Assembly: GCA_021018815.1 (NCBI GenBank)
Contig: JAITYX010000007.1
Location: 10,788,001 to 10,852,000 of the forward strand
From: Talinum fruticosum
Lineage: Eukaryota > Streptophyta > Magnoliopsida > Caryophyllales > Talinaceae
Length of the DNA stretch: 64,000 nt
Direction: 5' to 3'
The translations under genes were made by a program, and so were the position numbers. Below are positions 25,455 through 38,040 of the stretch, piece by piece. Each line of letters begins with the position of its first letter. Positions within the stretch are counted from its first letter, which is position 1. The notes beneath the pieces were generated by a model that saw only the letters and a list, made by a program, of their open reading frames with translations, searched no databases and had not been told where the DNA came from.

Positions 25455-26377
25455 TTGAAGACTTTGTAATTTGTAATGTAATATTATGATGGACTTTGTG
25501 ATTCTATCAATTTAAAACTTCATGTTTGGAGTTTTATTTGCTTTTTAATATTGTATAATTTGTAATGAGTTTTATTTTAGCTTTGATAGTGAATTTAGTA
25601 AGCTTGTTTTGTACTTTGTTCGTCAACAAATGTTTGAGATCAATACTTATGAAATACTCAACACGACTTGTTAATAGATTTACGTAGTTATAAAGTGCTA
25701 ATTCTTAGTAATGTTTAATTTATGCATTCAATTTTATTTGCTTTTGAAGACTTTGTAATTTGTAATGTAATATTACGATGGACTTTGTGATTCTATCAAT
25801 TTAAAACTTCATGTTTGGAGTTTATTTGCTTTTTAATATTGTATAATTTGTAATGAGTTTTATTTCAGCTTTAATGGTGAATTTAGTAAGCTTGTTTTGT
25901 ACTTTGTTCGTCAACAAACGTTTGAGATCAATACTTATGAAATACTCAACATGACTTGTTAATAGATTTACGTAGTTATAAAGTGCTAATTCTTAGTAAT
26001 GTTTAATTTATGCATTCAATTTTATTTGCTTTTGAAGACTTTGTAATTTGTAATGTAATATTACGATGGACTTTGTGATTCTATCAATTTAAAACTTCAT
26101 GTTTGGAGTTTTATTTGCTTTTTAATATTGTATAATTTGTAATGAGTTTTATTTTAGCTTTAATGGTGAATTTAGTAAGCTTGTTTTGTACTTTGTTCGT
26201 CAACAAACGTTTGAGATCAATACTTATGAAATACTCAACATGACTTGTTAATAGATTTACGTAGTTATAAAGTGCTAATTCTTAGTAATGTTTAATTTAT
26301 GCATTCAATTTTAACCCGTATTTTACCCGAACCGAATACACCCGACCCTTATTTAACCCGCCTGCCCGAATTGACGA
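25455..26377. repeat. Tandem triplication of the hAT 3' tail (about 288-bp period)
   Basis: The segment starting TTGAAGACTTTGTAATTTG begins at 25455, 25744 and 26032. It corresponds to 20836 onward in the hAT element. The third copy runs on through the ACCCG-rich end into the unit C head at 26378. Copy 1 is the most diverged. Confidence 0.9.
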
Positions 26378-26785
26378 GCAATCGTGCAACACTAGTATTC
26401 AAAAAAAAAAAAAAAAAAGTCGGTTGGTGCATATTTACAAATCAAATTTGATATTTTGGTGATAAATAATTGGGAAAATGTGAATATCAATTAAAAACTT
26501 TTGAATATATACATTAATTTTCAACGACTAGAAAGTCAAATAAAAGGCTGCAAATTATGGATGGACAACAATAATATTTAGACTTACATGAACATTAGAA
26601 TATACAAGTTTGAATTGGGCTTTGAATATGAATGGTAACAATTAGAACAATTTAGGCGAGATGGCCCAATAGCTTCTTCATTGGGCTTGGAGGTTAAATG
26701 GACAAGAAAGAATGAGTGGCCCATTACACTTTTCAATGGTTTTACTCCCACAATAAATAGTTCAAGACTATCTTCTTTTCAAGTA

Positions 26786-27037
26786 CTCTCTCTATTTCAA
26801 AATATATGTCACGAAAAAATAAGAAAATACAAAATTCATAATAAATTTTGTGTTAAAAGATTAAGTTGCTCTTATATTTTATTAGAAATAAAGGAAATCA
26901 AGAAGAAAAACAAAGCGAGTTAATAAGGACAAAATTAGTATACTTGGTAATTAATATACCATTGGGATTGTAAAGTGACATGTATTATGAAATGAAATAG
27001 GTTAGTTAAAGTGACATGTATTGTGAAATAGAGGGAG
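26786..27037. mobile_element. Stowaway-like MITE, copy C
   Basis: 252 bp with ends CTCTCTCTATTTCAAAATA and, on the minus strand, CTCCCTCTATTTCACAATA, flanked by TA at 26784-26785 and 27038-27039. It is the best preserved of the three copies. Confidence 0.65.
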
Positions 27038-28666
27038 TATAAATTTTAAATTATAAGGAGTTATATCTGTTTTTTTAAACAATATTATAAAGACAAATAA
27101 TAGGATGGACATCTTGCATACAATGTCTCAATATTATAATAATTAGAAACAAAGTAAACTATGTGAGTAAATGTAACGGTTATATTGCCAAGTTTACAAC
27201 GGTTATAACAATTAGAAACTAAAGCGGAGTTAAGCTGGGTAAAAAATCATGTTGACGAAATAAACATTAGAAATGTGCACGAGATCACTATGCCACTCCA
27301 AGGGTTCAACTTTGCTCAATTGTTAAGAAGGAGATTGAAGAAGCTTGCACTTGACGGGCTTTAGGCATGATATGTCGATTTCTAGTGTTCCATTTAGGAT
27401 CGGTAAGACGACTAAAGAGGGAATTATGTCTTGTGGAGAACTATAAGAAACTATAATGAGTTGTAAGAAATTATAAAAAGTTATGAAAAGTTGTACTAAA
27501 CTATACACAGTTAGATTTGAAAATTATTGAAAACTTTGTTAAATTCAAAATTTACGTATTACATGAAATTATATCACTTTTGTTTTACATATAAATATCT
27601 AATATGCTAAAGATTTACATAATGAAATTGCCAATGTATGAAATGTTAGAGATCACACAATGTATGAAATATGAACTGATAAAGCAAACTTATGTAGAGG
27701 CGAGAATATTTAAAATAGTAATAAAAAAAAGCAAAAAGAAATGAAGATGACATAAGATGAGCATTGAGACACCAGCCAGCTAAGCAAAAAGTTTGGGATT
27801 CTCATTTTCAATCTAAAGTAATCAATGGATTATTGACTTGTAAGAAAAAGAGCTTATTGAGATATCCATTGCACAGCTAGAAAGGAAAAGGAAAAAGATT
27901 GGTTTCAATAAAATGCACTATATATATAATTATATCGCCACAAATTATATCATAGATCCAAATTTGTGGACACAAGTTAATTTTATTTTAATTTTTTAAA
28001 AATTTACCCTATTTCAATGGTGACCTTTTTTTGAAAAAATAATAGGTTCACGAGAATGATACACTTTCTTCTAATTATTCTAATTTTAATTAACAAATGT
28101 AACAATTATCATGCCTCACTTTTCTCCCTGAAGAGGGGAAAAAAGGTTAAGTATACCTTTCCAAAGTTAACTACTTGTCTTCTTATTCCATAGTACATGA
28201 TATCATTAAAAAAAAAAAGTAAAATGATAATTGAAGGAATCAAATTGTTAACCTTAAATTAATTAAAATATCAGTCAATTTATACAACAAAATATTTCGA
28301 AGTTTCTTTATACAATCGAATTTATAATGCATTAAATAACACTATTATATGTGTGAAAGTCAAATCTATCTAAGTTGTGTGTAGTTAATTAAATTGGATC
28401 ATATTGTACCTATAAACACATTTTTAGGAAGAACTAATATCCTAATGCATTTATGAATGGTGAGTCCAAGAAGTTCCAATTCCAATCTACAAGGTAAGAT
28501 AAATTTATTCATGACTCCCTAAATATATACACGACAGCAGCTATTGAGACTTCAAGAGTACGAGAGGCAAGCTGCAGTGGGCAAAAATTGGGGCAACGAA
28601 TCCTTTCCGCTAATTGAATTTTTGAAATTCTCTCTCGATTTCACTTGTAAATTCGAGCTAGTCAAG

Positions 28667-31247
28667 ATGAGTACCATGAAGTTTTGCCGTGAATGGTCGG
28701 TTCTTCTCTCTCAGCCCTTCTCGGATTCTTTTCCTTTGATAAACCAAAAGAAATTGCATGAATTTTCAACTTCCTATGATGCCCGGAAATACTAATGTTC
28801 GATAATTTTAAGCTCAAATTCGATTGGGTTCGTGGGCTACGGCTATTAGTTTTTTACTGCAACAATCTTGTCTCCAGTTGTGTAATTTTGAGTTGGTGTA
28901 ATTGAACAGCAACAACATTTTGTACCCGAAGGAGGATAGAGATCACAAGATTCCGCTCTATGCTTGCGCATATCTGCGATCATCGAGTTCGTCTCTCTCC
29001 TCTTTTTCTCGTTGAGTAGCTCTGCTTATTAGGGTTTTAGGATTGTTAAATATTTGGGTCTTGACTTATGTTTAATCAAATTTGAGGGTTTGGAGGAAGT
29101 TGCATGGAGTTGGGCTTTTCAACCATGAGTTTTAGGGTTTTGTGCTAATATAATTAGCTTACTAAATGACAATGTTTTAACGGTGGATATTATGCATTTT
29201 CTGCTCTGCCTTTACCTCTTGGTGCACCTGTAGTCTCCTGAAGTAAATCCCAAAGAAGCCTTGAGTTGTTGGCTTTTCATAGATTTTTCTTTCATTCTCG
29301 TGCTTACATTGCATGAGTCGGTGGGTTACATAGGTTTTCATTACATTTGACTCGGTTAAGAGAAATCGTATTATTGTTGTTGTTGCTGCCATTGTTGGTA
29401 GCTTGCTTCACGTCTTTGCTTGGGGGTTTATGTTTATCTTTTGCTTGATTGTCAGCCACAAATTTTTTCTCTTTCTTTGGGTGGGTTCAAAAATGCGGAT
29501 GCTTAATATTAGAAATGTTTTCTATTGTTTTGAAAACACATACATTTGCCAAATTGGTAATCATGCCTGGAGGTCCTAGGTGTTGATTAATGGTTTATTT
29601 GTTTATACAAATCCCTCTGCTATCTGGAATGAAGATTTATGTGTCGTTTTACCGATGTTTAACTCGCTATGGTTTGATTTCTTAAGCGCTCAATGTTGTG
29701 CAGGAGGTTGCTGACAACAATTGTGTGTACGAGGATTAAGATACATCATTCTGTTGGAGAAAGTACTCGGGTCCTACAAGATGTAGCGGCAGATCCAACT
29801 CTTCCCGCACCAAGTCTGTTCGTTGTGCTAATTGCAATCATGGAGAGGCTGTCTTTTTCCAGGTGATCTTTATGTGTTGCTTTCATATACATTTATATCC
29901 ATGTTGCTTAAACTTTTCCTTTTACTACAACCACAAGTACCACTAACGGACACCATGGACTCCCAACATATGGGTTTAGAACGGAAACATTGAATGTAAG
30001 ACTATGGATTTCAACACTTGGGGCAAATACTTGTGTCATAGTCTTACAGGTGAATGATTTGGATGGTGTATCTTGATTGCTAATTTGATCATCCTAACAT
30101 GTCAAGATCTCTGGATCTTTTAGTTTTGACCTGGGTATGTCGTTTAACTAAGTATATGAAATACTCAAAGATGTTTGATGCGGATTATATGTGGCCTCTT
30201 TACATAAATATGTTACTAACAGCAAAATTGAAGCATGATCTAAGCTATTTAGGGTACTTGCAAGCGATTACTGTATTTGGCATTGCCAAAGGTGGAGCCT
30301 TGTTAAGACATGAGGTATTCTAGATTGTTGATACTAAAGCTTGCAATTAGTTGTGTTCCCGGAAGAAAACAACATTGTTCCCCACCACTTCCCCCCTTTT
30401 TCTTTTGTTGGGGAATGAAGTCCTATTATCGCACTGGATGGTCCGCCATCTTAAGCGATAGAAAGAGGCAAAGCCATTATATGAGCTCGATGGCTTACTT
30501 TGCCCCTAACTAGTTAATAAAAACCCTATGCCTTGACTATACTGGGAATATATTATGAGCCTCCGATCATATCAAAGAGACACAAATCAAAGAGAAGAAA
30601 CACCCGCCTTGGGACTCAACCAAAATCTCGGCGAGCATTGAAGCGAGTGAATGTTGAAGCCAGCACCTTAACTCCTAGGACTTATTTTTGAAAATCAAAA
30701 GTGTACTTTTGACCTTGCCATTACCAAAATTAAAAAAGGAAAGAAAGAAGAAATGATAAGGCTCTATGTTCTTTTCATCAACTCGCTTTCCTCGTGTTTT
30801 CTAGACTAGGTTTTCGGTTTTATATAGAGTTTTTTTGTGATATCGGTTTTATATCAACTTTAAACGAGTATAATGATTGACATATTGGTTTTCCACTACG
30901 ATCAAATGTGCTGTTTTGTGTGCTAATTTATTGTTACTTTAAATATGAAATGTACAATTAACTTTTTGACCAATATAAGAGCTAAGTAATTGAGCTATAC
31001 TGTGCTTTGTGCACTTTTCATTTGAGCCGTATGTTATGTATAGCGGGTGCTACAAAATTTCTCCCAAAATTGATCTTGTTTCTGTGCTAATTCATTTGTC
31101 TTAAGAAAGTTACTTGTGTATTTGGTATCATTGTTCTAATCCAAGTCATACGAGACAAATGCAGGCAACTCGCTAGAGGAGAGGAAGGTATGACGTTATT
31201 CTTCGTCTCGCTGCAATCCGAGTTGTGGTTATCGCTGGAGAGATTGA
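28667..31247 (+). pseudogene. NRPB9/RPB9 copy C, frame interrupted
   Basis: Exons about 28667-28695, 28910-28986, 29704-29862 and 31165-31247. The exon 2 end reads CATCGAGTT where A and D have CATCAGGTT, disturbing the donor. In exon 3 TACGAGGATTAAG creates a stop, and CTTCCCGC is one C short of copy B. Exon 4 has two extra bases (AACTCGCTAG and GTCTCGCTGC). Introns and UTRs are as well conserved as the exons, so the copy is young. Confidence 0.82.
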
Positions 31248-32478
31248 TTGTATGTGATATGCTAACGAGTGACGAAGCAAGTCTGTTGGCTGTCTCCATT
31301 GTTATGTAACATTTTGGAACATTTTACCGAGGCTTGTGTGGTTTCTTGACTAACCAAAACATGACATGCCATTGTGCGCTCTTTGTAGTCCTGAACGTGC
31401 TTTATGCAAGTTGGGGTTGTCGACGTTCTCGATTGACATGGTCGGCACTTGACATGTATGACGAAATTGATGCTTATCTTCCGATATGAATTGCATCTCT
31501 TGTAAGAACAGAACTAGAGTTTGAAACCTAAATGCTTTGAGATCAAACATGAAAAGATACTTCTTGGAAAATATGGAAAAGGATAGAAAATTTTGGTTCC
31601 ACTTCCAAAATTCGGATACTGTCAACTATTGAAGTTTCATAAAAGTAAAAAATAAAAAATAAAAAAAACATTGAAGTTTTAATATAAAAAGACTTTTCAA
31701 AATTTAGTCACCTATAGTCATACTGTTCTATAGACCAATTGAAAGGGTTCCATTAACAAGAAATATCCGCTTGATTTTTTTTTATTGTTAACTTGCAGAA
31801 AAATAATCTAAACCAACATATCACTTACAATATAAAAAGAAATCAATAGATTTTCTGAGATCAATACTACAAAATAAATTCTTTTATGTAACCATAATGC
31901 CTTTTAGGGCTAATTTAATAGAGACCAGTGACTTATTAGCATCCACACATTCTTTTTAAGAAAAATTGACGCACTTGAAATTCAAACCCTAGTAAAAAAA
32001 TTAATATTCAATGCTTGGACTCGAGCTCTTGATTGCCTATATCAAATATGCATCTAGATACCAATAAAGTGTTAGTTGAGGTAATAACAGTTTCACCCGA
32101 TAAGGAGGATAACACAAATTTTATTCCCCGAAAATGCATTTATTGAGAGGAATTTTAGAACGCTTGTTTCTTGAAAGAAATTATACAATTGATTAAAAAT
32201 AAAAAAATAAAAATAAAATATACATTTAGATCACAAGATACCATACAATAAACTATAATTGCTATTAATTATTTTATTTTAGTTTATTTTTATACATCTT
32301 AAGTCCTTTTTTTCTTTTAATTAATTAAACGAGCCTTTCACCAATGTTACAAAGATGACGACAAGAATAAAGACTTGAACAATAGCGGTTCGCGCAAACT
32401 TGGGATTTCCTCGCCGAGTTTTCTCTCTCCTCCTCCGACTACCTCGATTGGCCGACTCTTCCACCTTCTACCACCTTC

Positions 32479-33069
32479 CGCCACCGTACTTTGCCGATTT
32501 GTCGATTGTTCCTGGAGAACCACGCCATTTTCGATCGTTGATCCGTGCCCAAATTGTCCTCTTATTAGGGTATGCTCGAGCTCAATCTTCTTATTATTTT
32601 TTGATTACAATGATTTATGATTTTAAAGCTTGTATATGATTTCGCGTTATCGATTTTGTTGACACTTATTTTTCCCTTCTTAGCTTAATTATGGTCAAGT
32701 TTGTGTGAGCCGAGTATAGCGAAATAGAAAATGTCATAATTCAAAAGGTGATATTCAAGTTTGGTTTTGAAGTATTTGGTACCATATTTGTGGTCTCAAA
32801 TTGCGATGAATTAGTCACTAAGTAGTAATTTTGATGGGCTTCGAACTACTTCTAACTTATGCCTTGTTTTTAGCAAGGAACTTGTTACCACTTCCCAGTC
32901 GCTAGCATTGTTTCCACTAGTTTGAATTTGCATGCATACGTGAAACGAATTAAAAAGATTAGGATTTCAAAATAATACTAACATTATATCATTTGGATAA
33001 TAAAAATACATGATATTATATATTATTTAATATATAATTTATTATGTATTATATATATATTATATTAGG
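32479..33069. other. Spacer to the right of copy C, no gene seen
   Basis: CT/CCG-rich first 100 bases, then AT-rich sequence ending in a TATATA tract. Nothing recognisable. Confidence 0.4.
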
Positions 33070-34840
33070 CGTTTTTTTTCCTAAGATCATGAGTTCGAAT
33101 CTCCATTTCAGTCTCGATTAAATGCTCCCTTAATTGATAACATATTAGCCTAATTTCAATGCATAGGCTGTTCATTGTGTCAATACTGCATAAGAGCATG
33201 ATTAGACAACCAACTTTTAATATATGAGTATGTGGTGACAGTCCTTCAAAGGGTAATACGTTCAAGAATTTGTCTTGATATAGATGTTTGACATAATTGA
33301 GGATATAGTCAACAAAGTAGTCTAATCTTTTCAGTTTCGACAAATTTGTCAATTTTTTCTCATTCAAAGTGCGAACTTATTCATTTGTAGGGATGACTAC
33401 AGCTCTGTCAATCATATATGTTGTATTACCTGCATGGTTACTTAAATCGGGGAAGATCGCATCAATTAAATCATAAACAGGATTACCATGATTAGGTAAA
33501 ATGTGTATTGATGGTGGCAACTTGATCATATCTTCATTGACGGTACATTCATGTCCACCTCCCACTCTGAGCAATAAAGTTGCAAAATCCTCATCAAGTA
33601 GAGGCCTCATGTTTTATGTCAAATGTAGTACTTGAACATTTGTCTACAATATTCACTTAATAAAATATGCATTGATTGTCTCATCTTTAGTACCCTTTGG
33701 TATAACCTCGTAAGACTTATCTAAAATCTCCATTAAAGACCATCATTTTGCGAAGCTTACTCCTATAATATCTCTAAAACTACAATCAATAATCTCAATG
33801 CATGTTGATGAGTCACGAGTGACTTCATCTCATATAATAACTACAACCTGTTTTATCAAATGCACTTCTACATATTGTCTAGTAAGACAATACATTGGCG
33901 ATGCATCGTAACATCTTATGTACTATTTTAGTTTTATATAAAAAGTGTTGCAGCAATTCAAGAGCTTACTGCAGTGAGTCCAATTGACCTTCAAGTTTCA
34001 TATTAATAAGAATGACACGATATAAGAATGTTTTTTTGTCTCATCAGGGCATCTACAAAAACATAACACAATTGTTTATGCAAATAGCCTCCATAATTGT
34101 GTTAAATGCATATCGTTGGTTATCATTGGGCTATTGGGCACAATGAATATCTTTAGGTGGCACTCGGTACGGACAATTCAGCATGTAAACCCCGAGACAA
34201 TTGAACCCCTTTATCAACTTGGAGTTAGGTTGTGGGAGGTTAAAATCAGTAATTTTGTGACCGAACTACTTTAGCATGCAATATATTTCAAGTACATAAT
34301 TGAGTGCAAAATCATGATCTGTTGAGAAAGTTGAAGGATAATCCTCAACCATGAATGGAAAGAATTCATCTCAATAGTTACGAGACTTCAATTGGTTGAT
34401 AGTATATCGAAACAGCTGACAAATAACCATCGAAATGACGATGATATTCTCGTTATGGATGCATCCATTAAACATCACCGAAAATCGGCGTCATTATGCA
34501 TGAGATTTAATTTTTCTACAACTTCTCCGAATGTTGGATAAGTAATACCATTAACGAGTTCCGAGATGTGCAAATGATTACGTGCCTTTAACATGATTGA
34601 GCAACAATTGCATATAAAATCTTTCTCCATCGGTTAGATTCGCATATATATTCGGCCAACGACTATTTGATTACTTTGGCTCATTCTCTAAGTATGTGAG
34701 GTTTCAATCCATCGATAGTATTTAGGGAACTCTGCATAAATATAGTTTCTTGTATCCACATCAATGATGTTCATATTGAAGAATTCTATAAGTATCGTAT
34801 GGAAATTCCGTAAGTTGATTTGCCTTACTAATTTTCCTAT
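33070..34840 (-). pseudogene. Helitron RepHel (PIF1-like helicase) remnant
   Basis: Read on the minus strand from about 34780 downward, fragments match the order of plant Helitron helicases: YAEFPKYYRW, then ERFYMQLLLNHVKG, YPTFGEVVEKLNLM, and a DASI...SFRWLF stretch. Later come VIIWDEVT (Walker-B-like region, about 33840), VIPKGTKDETINAYF, MRPLLDEDFATLLLRVGGG (from 33610), RAVVIPTNE, and near 33130-33280 FLNVLPFEGLSPH and IMLLCSID. Many stops and frameshifts interrupt it, so it cannot transpose by itself. The Rep part and the Helitron termini were not found. Confidence 0.8.
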
Positions 34841-36257
34841 CTAAACATTAAAAACTAAATTAAATTAGATTTCTTAAAGTATGATACATTATACTCTTCA
34901 CTCTTCTCAACTATATGCTCTATTAGATATTACTCACTTCTTCCTATTTTATTTGCATAGGTTGTTAAGCATGTTAATAATTTAGTGAACATAATAAAAA
35001 TTGTTAATAATATACTTAGCTTTTTTCAAATCGGTGTTTGAATAACTTAGATTACTTAAAACAATGATAAAGATCTTCATAAAATAAAATTTTGTGGTAG
35101 TCTTTTTACTCAAGAGTTGGTTTATTGATGTAGTCAAATTTTACCTACTTGTAGTTAAAAATAGTATATAGAGAAAAACGTAACTAAATTGTGAACACGT
35201 AATTAAAATGAATTGAAAGGCGATCATGAGGTGCTACAACTAATCAAGATACACTCAATCCTTTTAATTAAATAACTTATTATATAAGCAAACACATAAC
35301 TTTCAAATCTTAACAATGTTATTTATTTTTACTAAAAGAATTTTAAAATTTATCAATGTAATATGATTGGAACATTAACATAGAATACTAATATCGATAG
35401 ACTAATTATACTCGTACATTATAAATTAGCTTACAAAATCATAAAATTAATGTATCTTATGATATTATTTATTTTGATACCCATATTATAAAGTATTTAG
35501 TAAGGATTCAGTTTCATAATTTTGAAAGCATAACTCATTTAGAAGCAACAAAAAAAAAAAAAAACCTAATCCTTTAGAATAATTTAGATTATACGAGAGA
35601 AAATTAATCATTAGTCAGTGGATCATATTTAATAAAATATAGAAAAATGGTAAATGCACAAAGTAAATAACAAAAATTAATTCCTTTATTATTTAAATTA
35701 AATTAATTTTTTAAGAAAAAATTAAATTAAATTAAATTTAAATCACCATTAGTTACTATTATTTGGTATCATATCAGTACCTTTCGAACGGGATCCTTGA
35801 AAAAAAAATAGATTTAAAAAAATTAGATTTAATTGTCTGTTTTATAAATTGAATTTATCCTCCATATTTAAATATGAACATATGCTTCACAAAAAAAAAA
35901 TTCAACAAAAAATTTTAAAAAATTCAATTAATAATCTCTGTTTCACTAGACTTTTTCTCTTTTCATTGCAGAATTCAAACTTTTGATTAATTAAAATGAT
36001 GATAAAAATTTTTATAAAAAAAATTACAAATTATATATAAAATAAAAACTTTTAATTAAATAAATTATTTAAAAATTTATAATGAGTATTTGAATAACAT
36101 TAATTATTTAAAATAATAATAAAATATTTTATAAAATAAAATTTATAAATTATATATATAGTATGAAACAAAAAATTTTAATTATTAAAAATATTAAAAA
36201 ATTTATAAAATTATAATTTTATAATTATGAAGATTTTTATAAAATAAAACGCTTAAT
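34841..36257. other. Extremely AT-rich spacer
   Basis: Long A and T runs and AATT-rich words, with no coding signal. It may be old degraded transposon DNA. Confidence 0.45.
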
Positions 36258-36339
36258 TTGACTCCCTTTTCTTTTTCTGTCATTGGCCGCAGTGCCGGCC
36301 TACCTGATTCACACCTGCCTCGTTTACTTCCCTCTCTTG

Positions 36340-36620
36340 GTCTCTGCTCCAGGCTCCCTCTCCCTTTTCGGCTCCCTCTCTGCCGTCCTGGGGGTCTCTC
36401 TCTCCGGCTCCCTCTTGCTCTCCGGCTACCTCTCGCTCTCCGGCTCTCTCTGGCCCTCCGGCTACCTCACGCTTTCCGACTCTCGCTCTGCTATCGCTGG
36501 CCTATTTCTCTCCGGCTCTCACTCTCCATCTTCCGCTCCGGCTCTTTCTTGCTCTTGATATCCGGCCCGATTTTTCTATCCGGCTCCCTCTCGCTATCCG
36601 GCTCTCGCTCTCTCCATCGT
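36340..36620. repeat. Degenerate CT/CCGG minisatellite
   Basis: Imperfect tandem repeats built from CTCTCCGGCTCCCTCTCG-like units. They are strikingly GC-rich against the AT-rich surroundings. The open frames across it are a by-product of the repeat. Confidence 0.75.
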
Positions 36621-38040
36621 TTTTAGGTATGTTCAATTGGATCTGAAAATGGCGCCTCTCTCCATCGTTTTTGGTATGTTCAATAATTACATCTATGTTT
36701 TAGGTAAAGTGGGTTGGGCATAACATCTACAATCCCGAATTGTTGTTCTGTGCCTCTGCCTCTTGCTGGAAATTTCATTTTCGCTACCCTGTCTTCTCCC
36801 CTTTTACCCGAATTCTAGAGTTTACTTTTGTAAATTGTGAGTTTGGATGGAGTTAGATCTGTGGTGTCTTGTGAATGCTTGATTGCTTGAATTTCTACAG
36901 CTCCTTTACATATTTTAAACCAAAAAAAAAAAGACTCAATTAACAAATAAATAACTGACGTGAATTAAATCCAAAAAAGAAATTGGTGAGCGGCTTGATT
37001 ATTTGTAAAAGATTGGTGACCAAATCTGAAGTTTCACAGCCGTTGTGAAAAATATTTGCAGAAGATTCACACTGGTTTGTTAAGAAGAGATAGTTTGGAG
37101 AGAAGAGGGGAAACTGACGCGAGGGGAAGAGAGGAAACTGACATGAAATAACTGTATGAGACAATTTTATCCTTTAATTTAAGTTGAAAAAGGGTTAAAT
37201 ATGGTAAATTAAAATTTATACAATAATTCAATTCTCTTCCCTTTATATATAACATAGATAAGTGATTGAAATTGAGTTGTTTGCTTATGTTAAAGGACGG
37301 ATTCTCAAAACTGAACTAATCTATGCTCGTTCGAGAATGATTGAAGAACACTGCATTTTTGGAGATGTGAAAGTTAACAGCTGTGAGGCTAATATTTACA
37401 AGATCACAGCATGGACTTAGACCCGTCCTTGGTCTGGGATTGAACTTGAGTTGTGTGCTCGTGCCGCTTTGAATTATGGATAAGGAATCATTTGTTTAGC
37501 AGAAGTTATGGATGCAGATTAAACATCAAACATATAGGCTATTTACGTCCAGAATTGCAGCTGTCCACAAAATCAATTAGATATCTCCAGAGAAACCGAC
37601 TCTGATTGGATGACTTTGAATATGATGTATATGCTGTTCTCTTAAACCCTTTTATGTTTGATTCATATGGTCATCTCAGTTGAACAAATGTGAAGTTATT
37701 TAACAGGAACTTTTCATCTTGTGTAACTGACTTTTTCGTGTGTGACCATGGATGCTAGTTAACCCCCTCAACCAAAATGGTATGTGAAGATTAGGGGCTA
37801 GGTAAGTCTTTAGATGTTGCTGTTACCTACTCGCTTTCCATTTTTCATACACGAGAACATTCAGTTTTCTTAATTGGAAAGAAGACTTTGATCTCCTAGA
37901 AGAAGTTACTTGGTTGACTCTCTCCAATATTAAGCAAAAGAAGAACTGGTCTTTCCTGTAAACATGCTGTCTTATTATATGGAACCCACAAAATAATCAC
38001 CTAAACAGTACTTGCTGAATTGTGTTACATCATTACAACT
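36621..38040 (+). other. Spacer left of copy D with a possible LRR-kinase fragment
   Basis: Mostly non-coding. Around 37420-37610 broken frames give PWSGIELELC and later IGYLRPELQLS, which faintly resemble the N-terminal and first leucine-rich repeat of plant receptor kinases (WSGI...LKGYLAPEL). An open stretch of 44 codons precedes it near 37289-37420. This is a weak similarity, not a gene call. Confidence 0.25.

Larger units (their letters stand above)
21183..25460. repeat. Segmental duplication unit, copy B (truncated)
   Basis: Near-identical to copy A from GCAATCGTGCAACAC to a breakpoint at TTGAAG (25455-25460). There it switches directly into the hAT tail. The equivalent of copy A after 15958, including NRPB9 exon 4, is missing. 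Confidence 0.9.
26378..32478. repeat. Segmental duplication unit, copy C
   Basis: Full unit with MITE, 5' flank, all NRPB9 exons and about 600 bp of right flank (31900-32478) shared only with copy D. Its similarity to D ends at ACCACCTTC (32478). Confidence 0.9.

Noticed and set aside
33075..33110. tRNA-like B-box (GAGTTCGAATCTCC) suggesting a SINE or tRNA gene
   Set aside because: No matching A box or cloverleaf around it; a single motif is not enough.
36258..36626. Leu/Ser/Arg-rich ORF across the CT/CCGG repeats
   Set aside because: Open in more than one frame because of the repeat; no domain.
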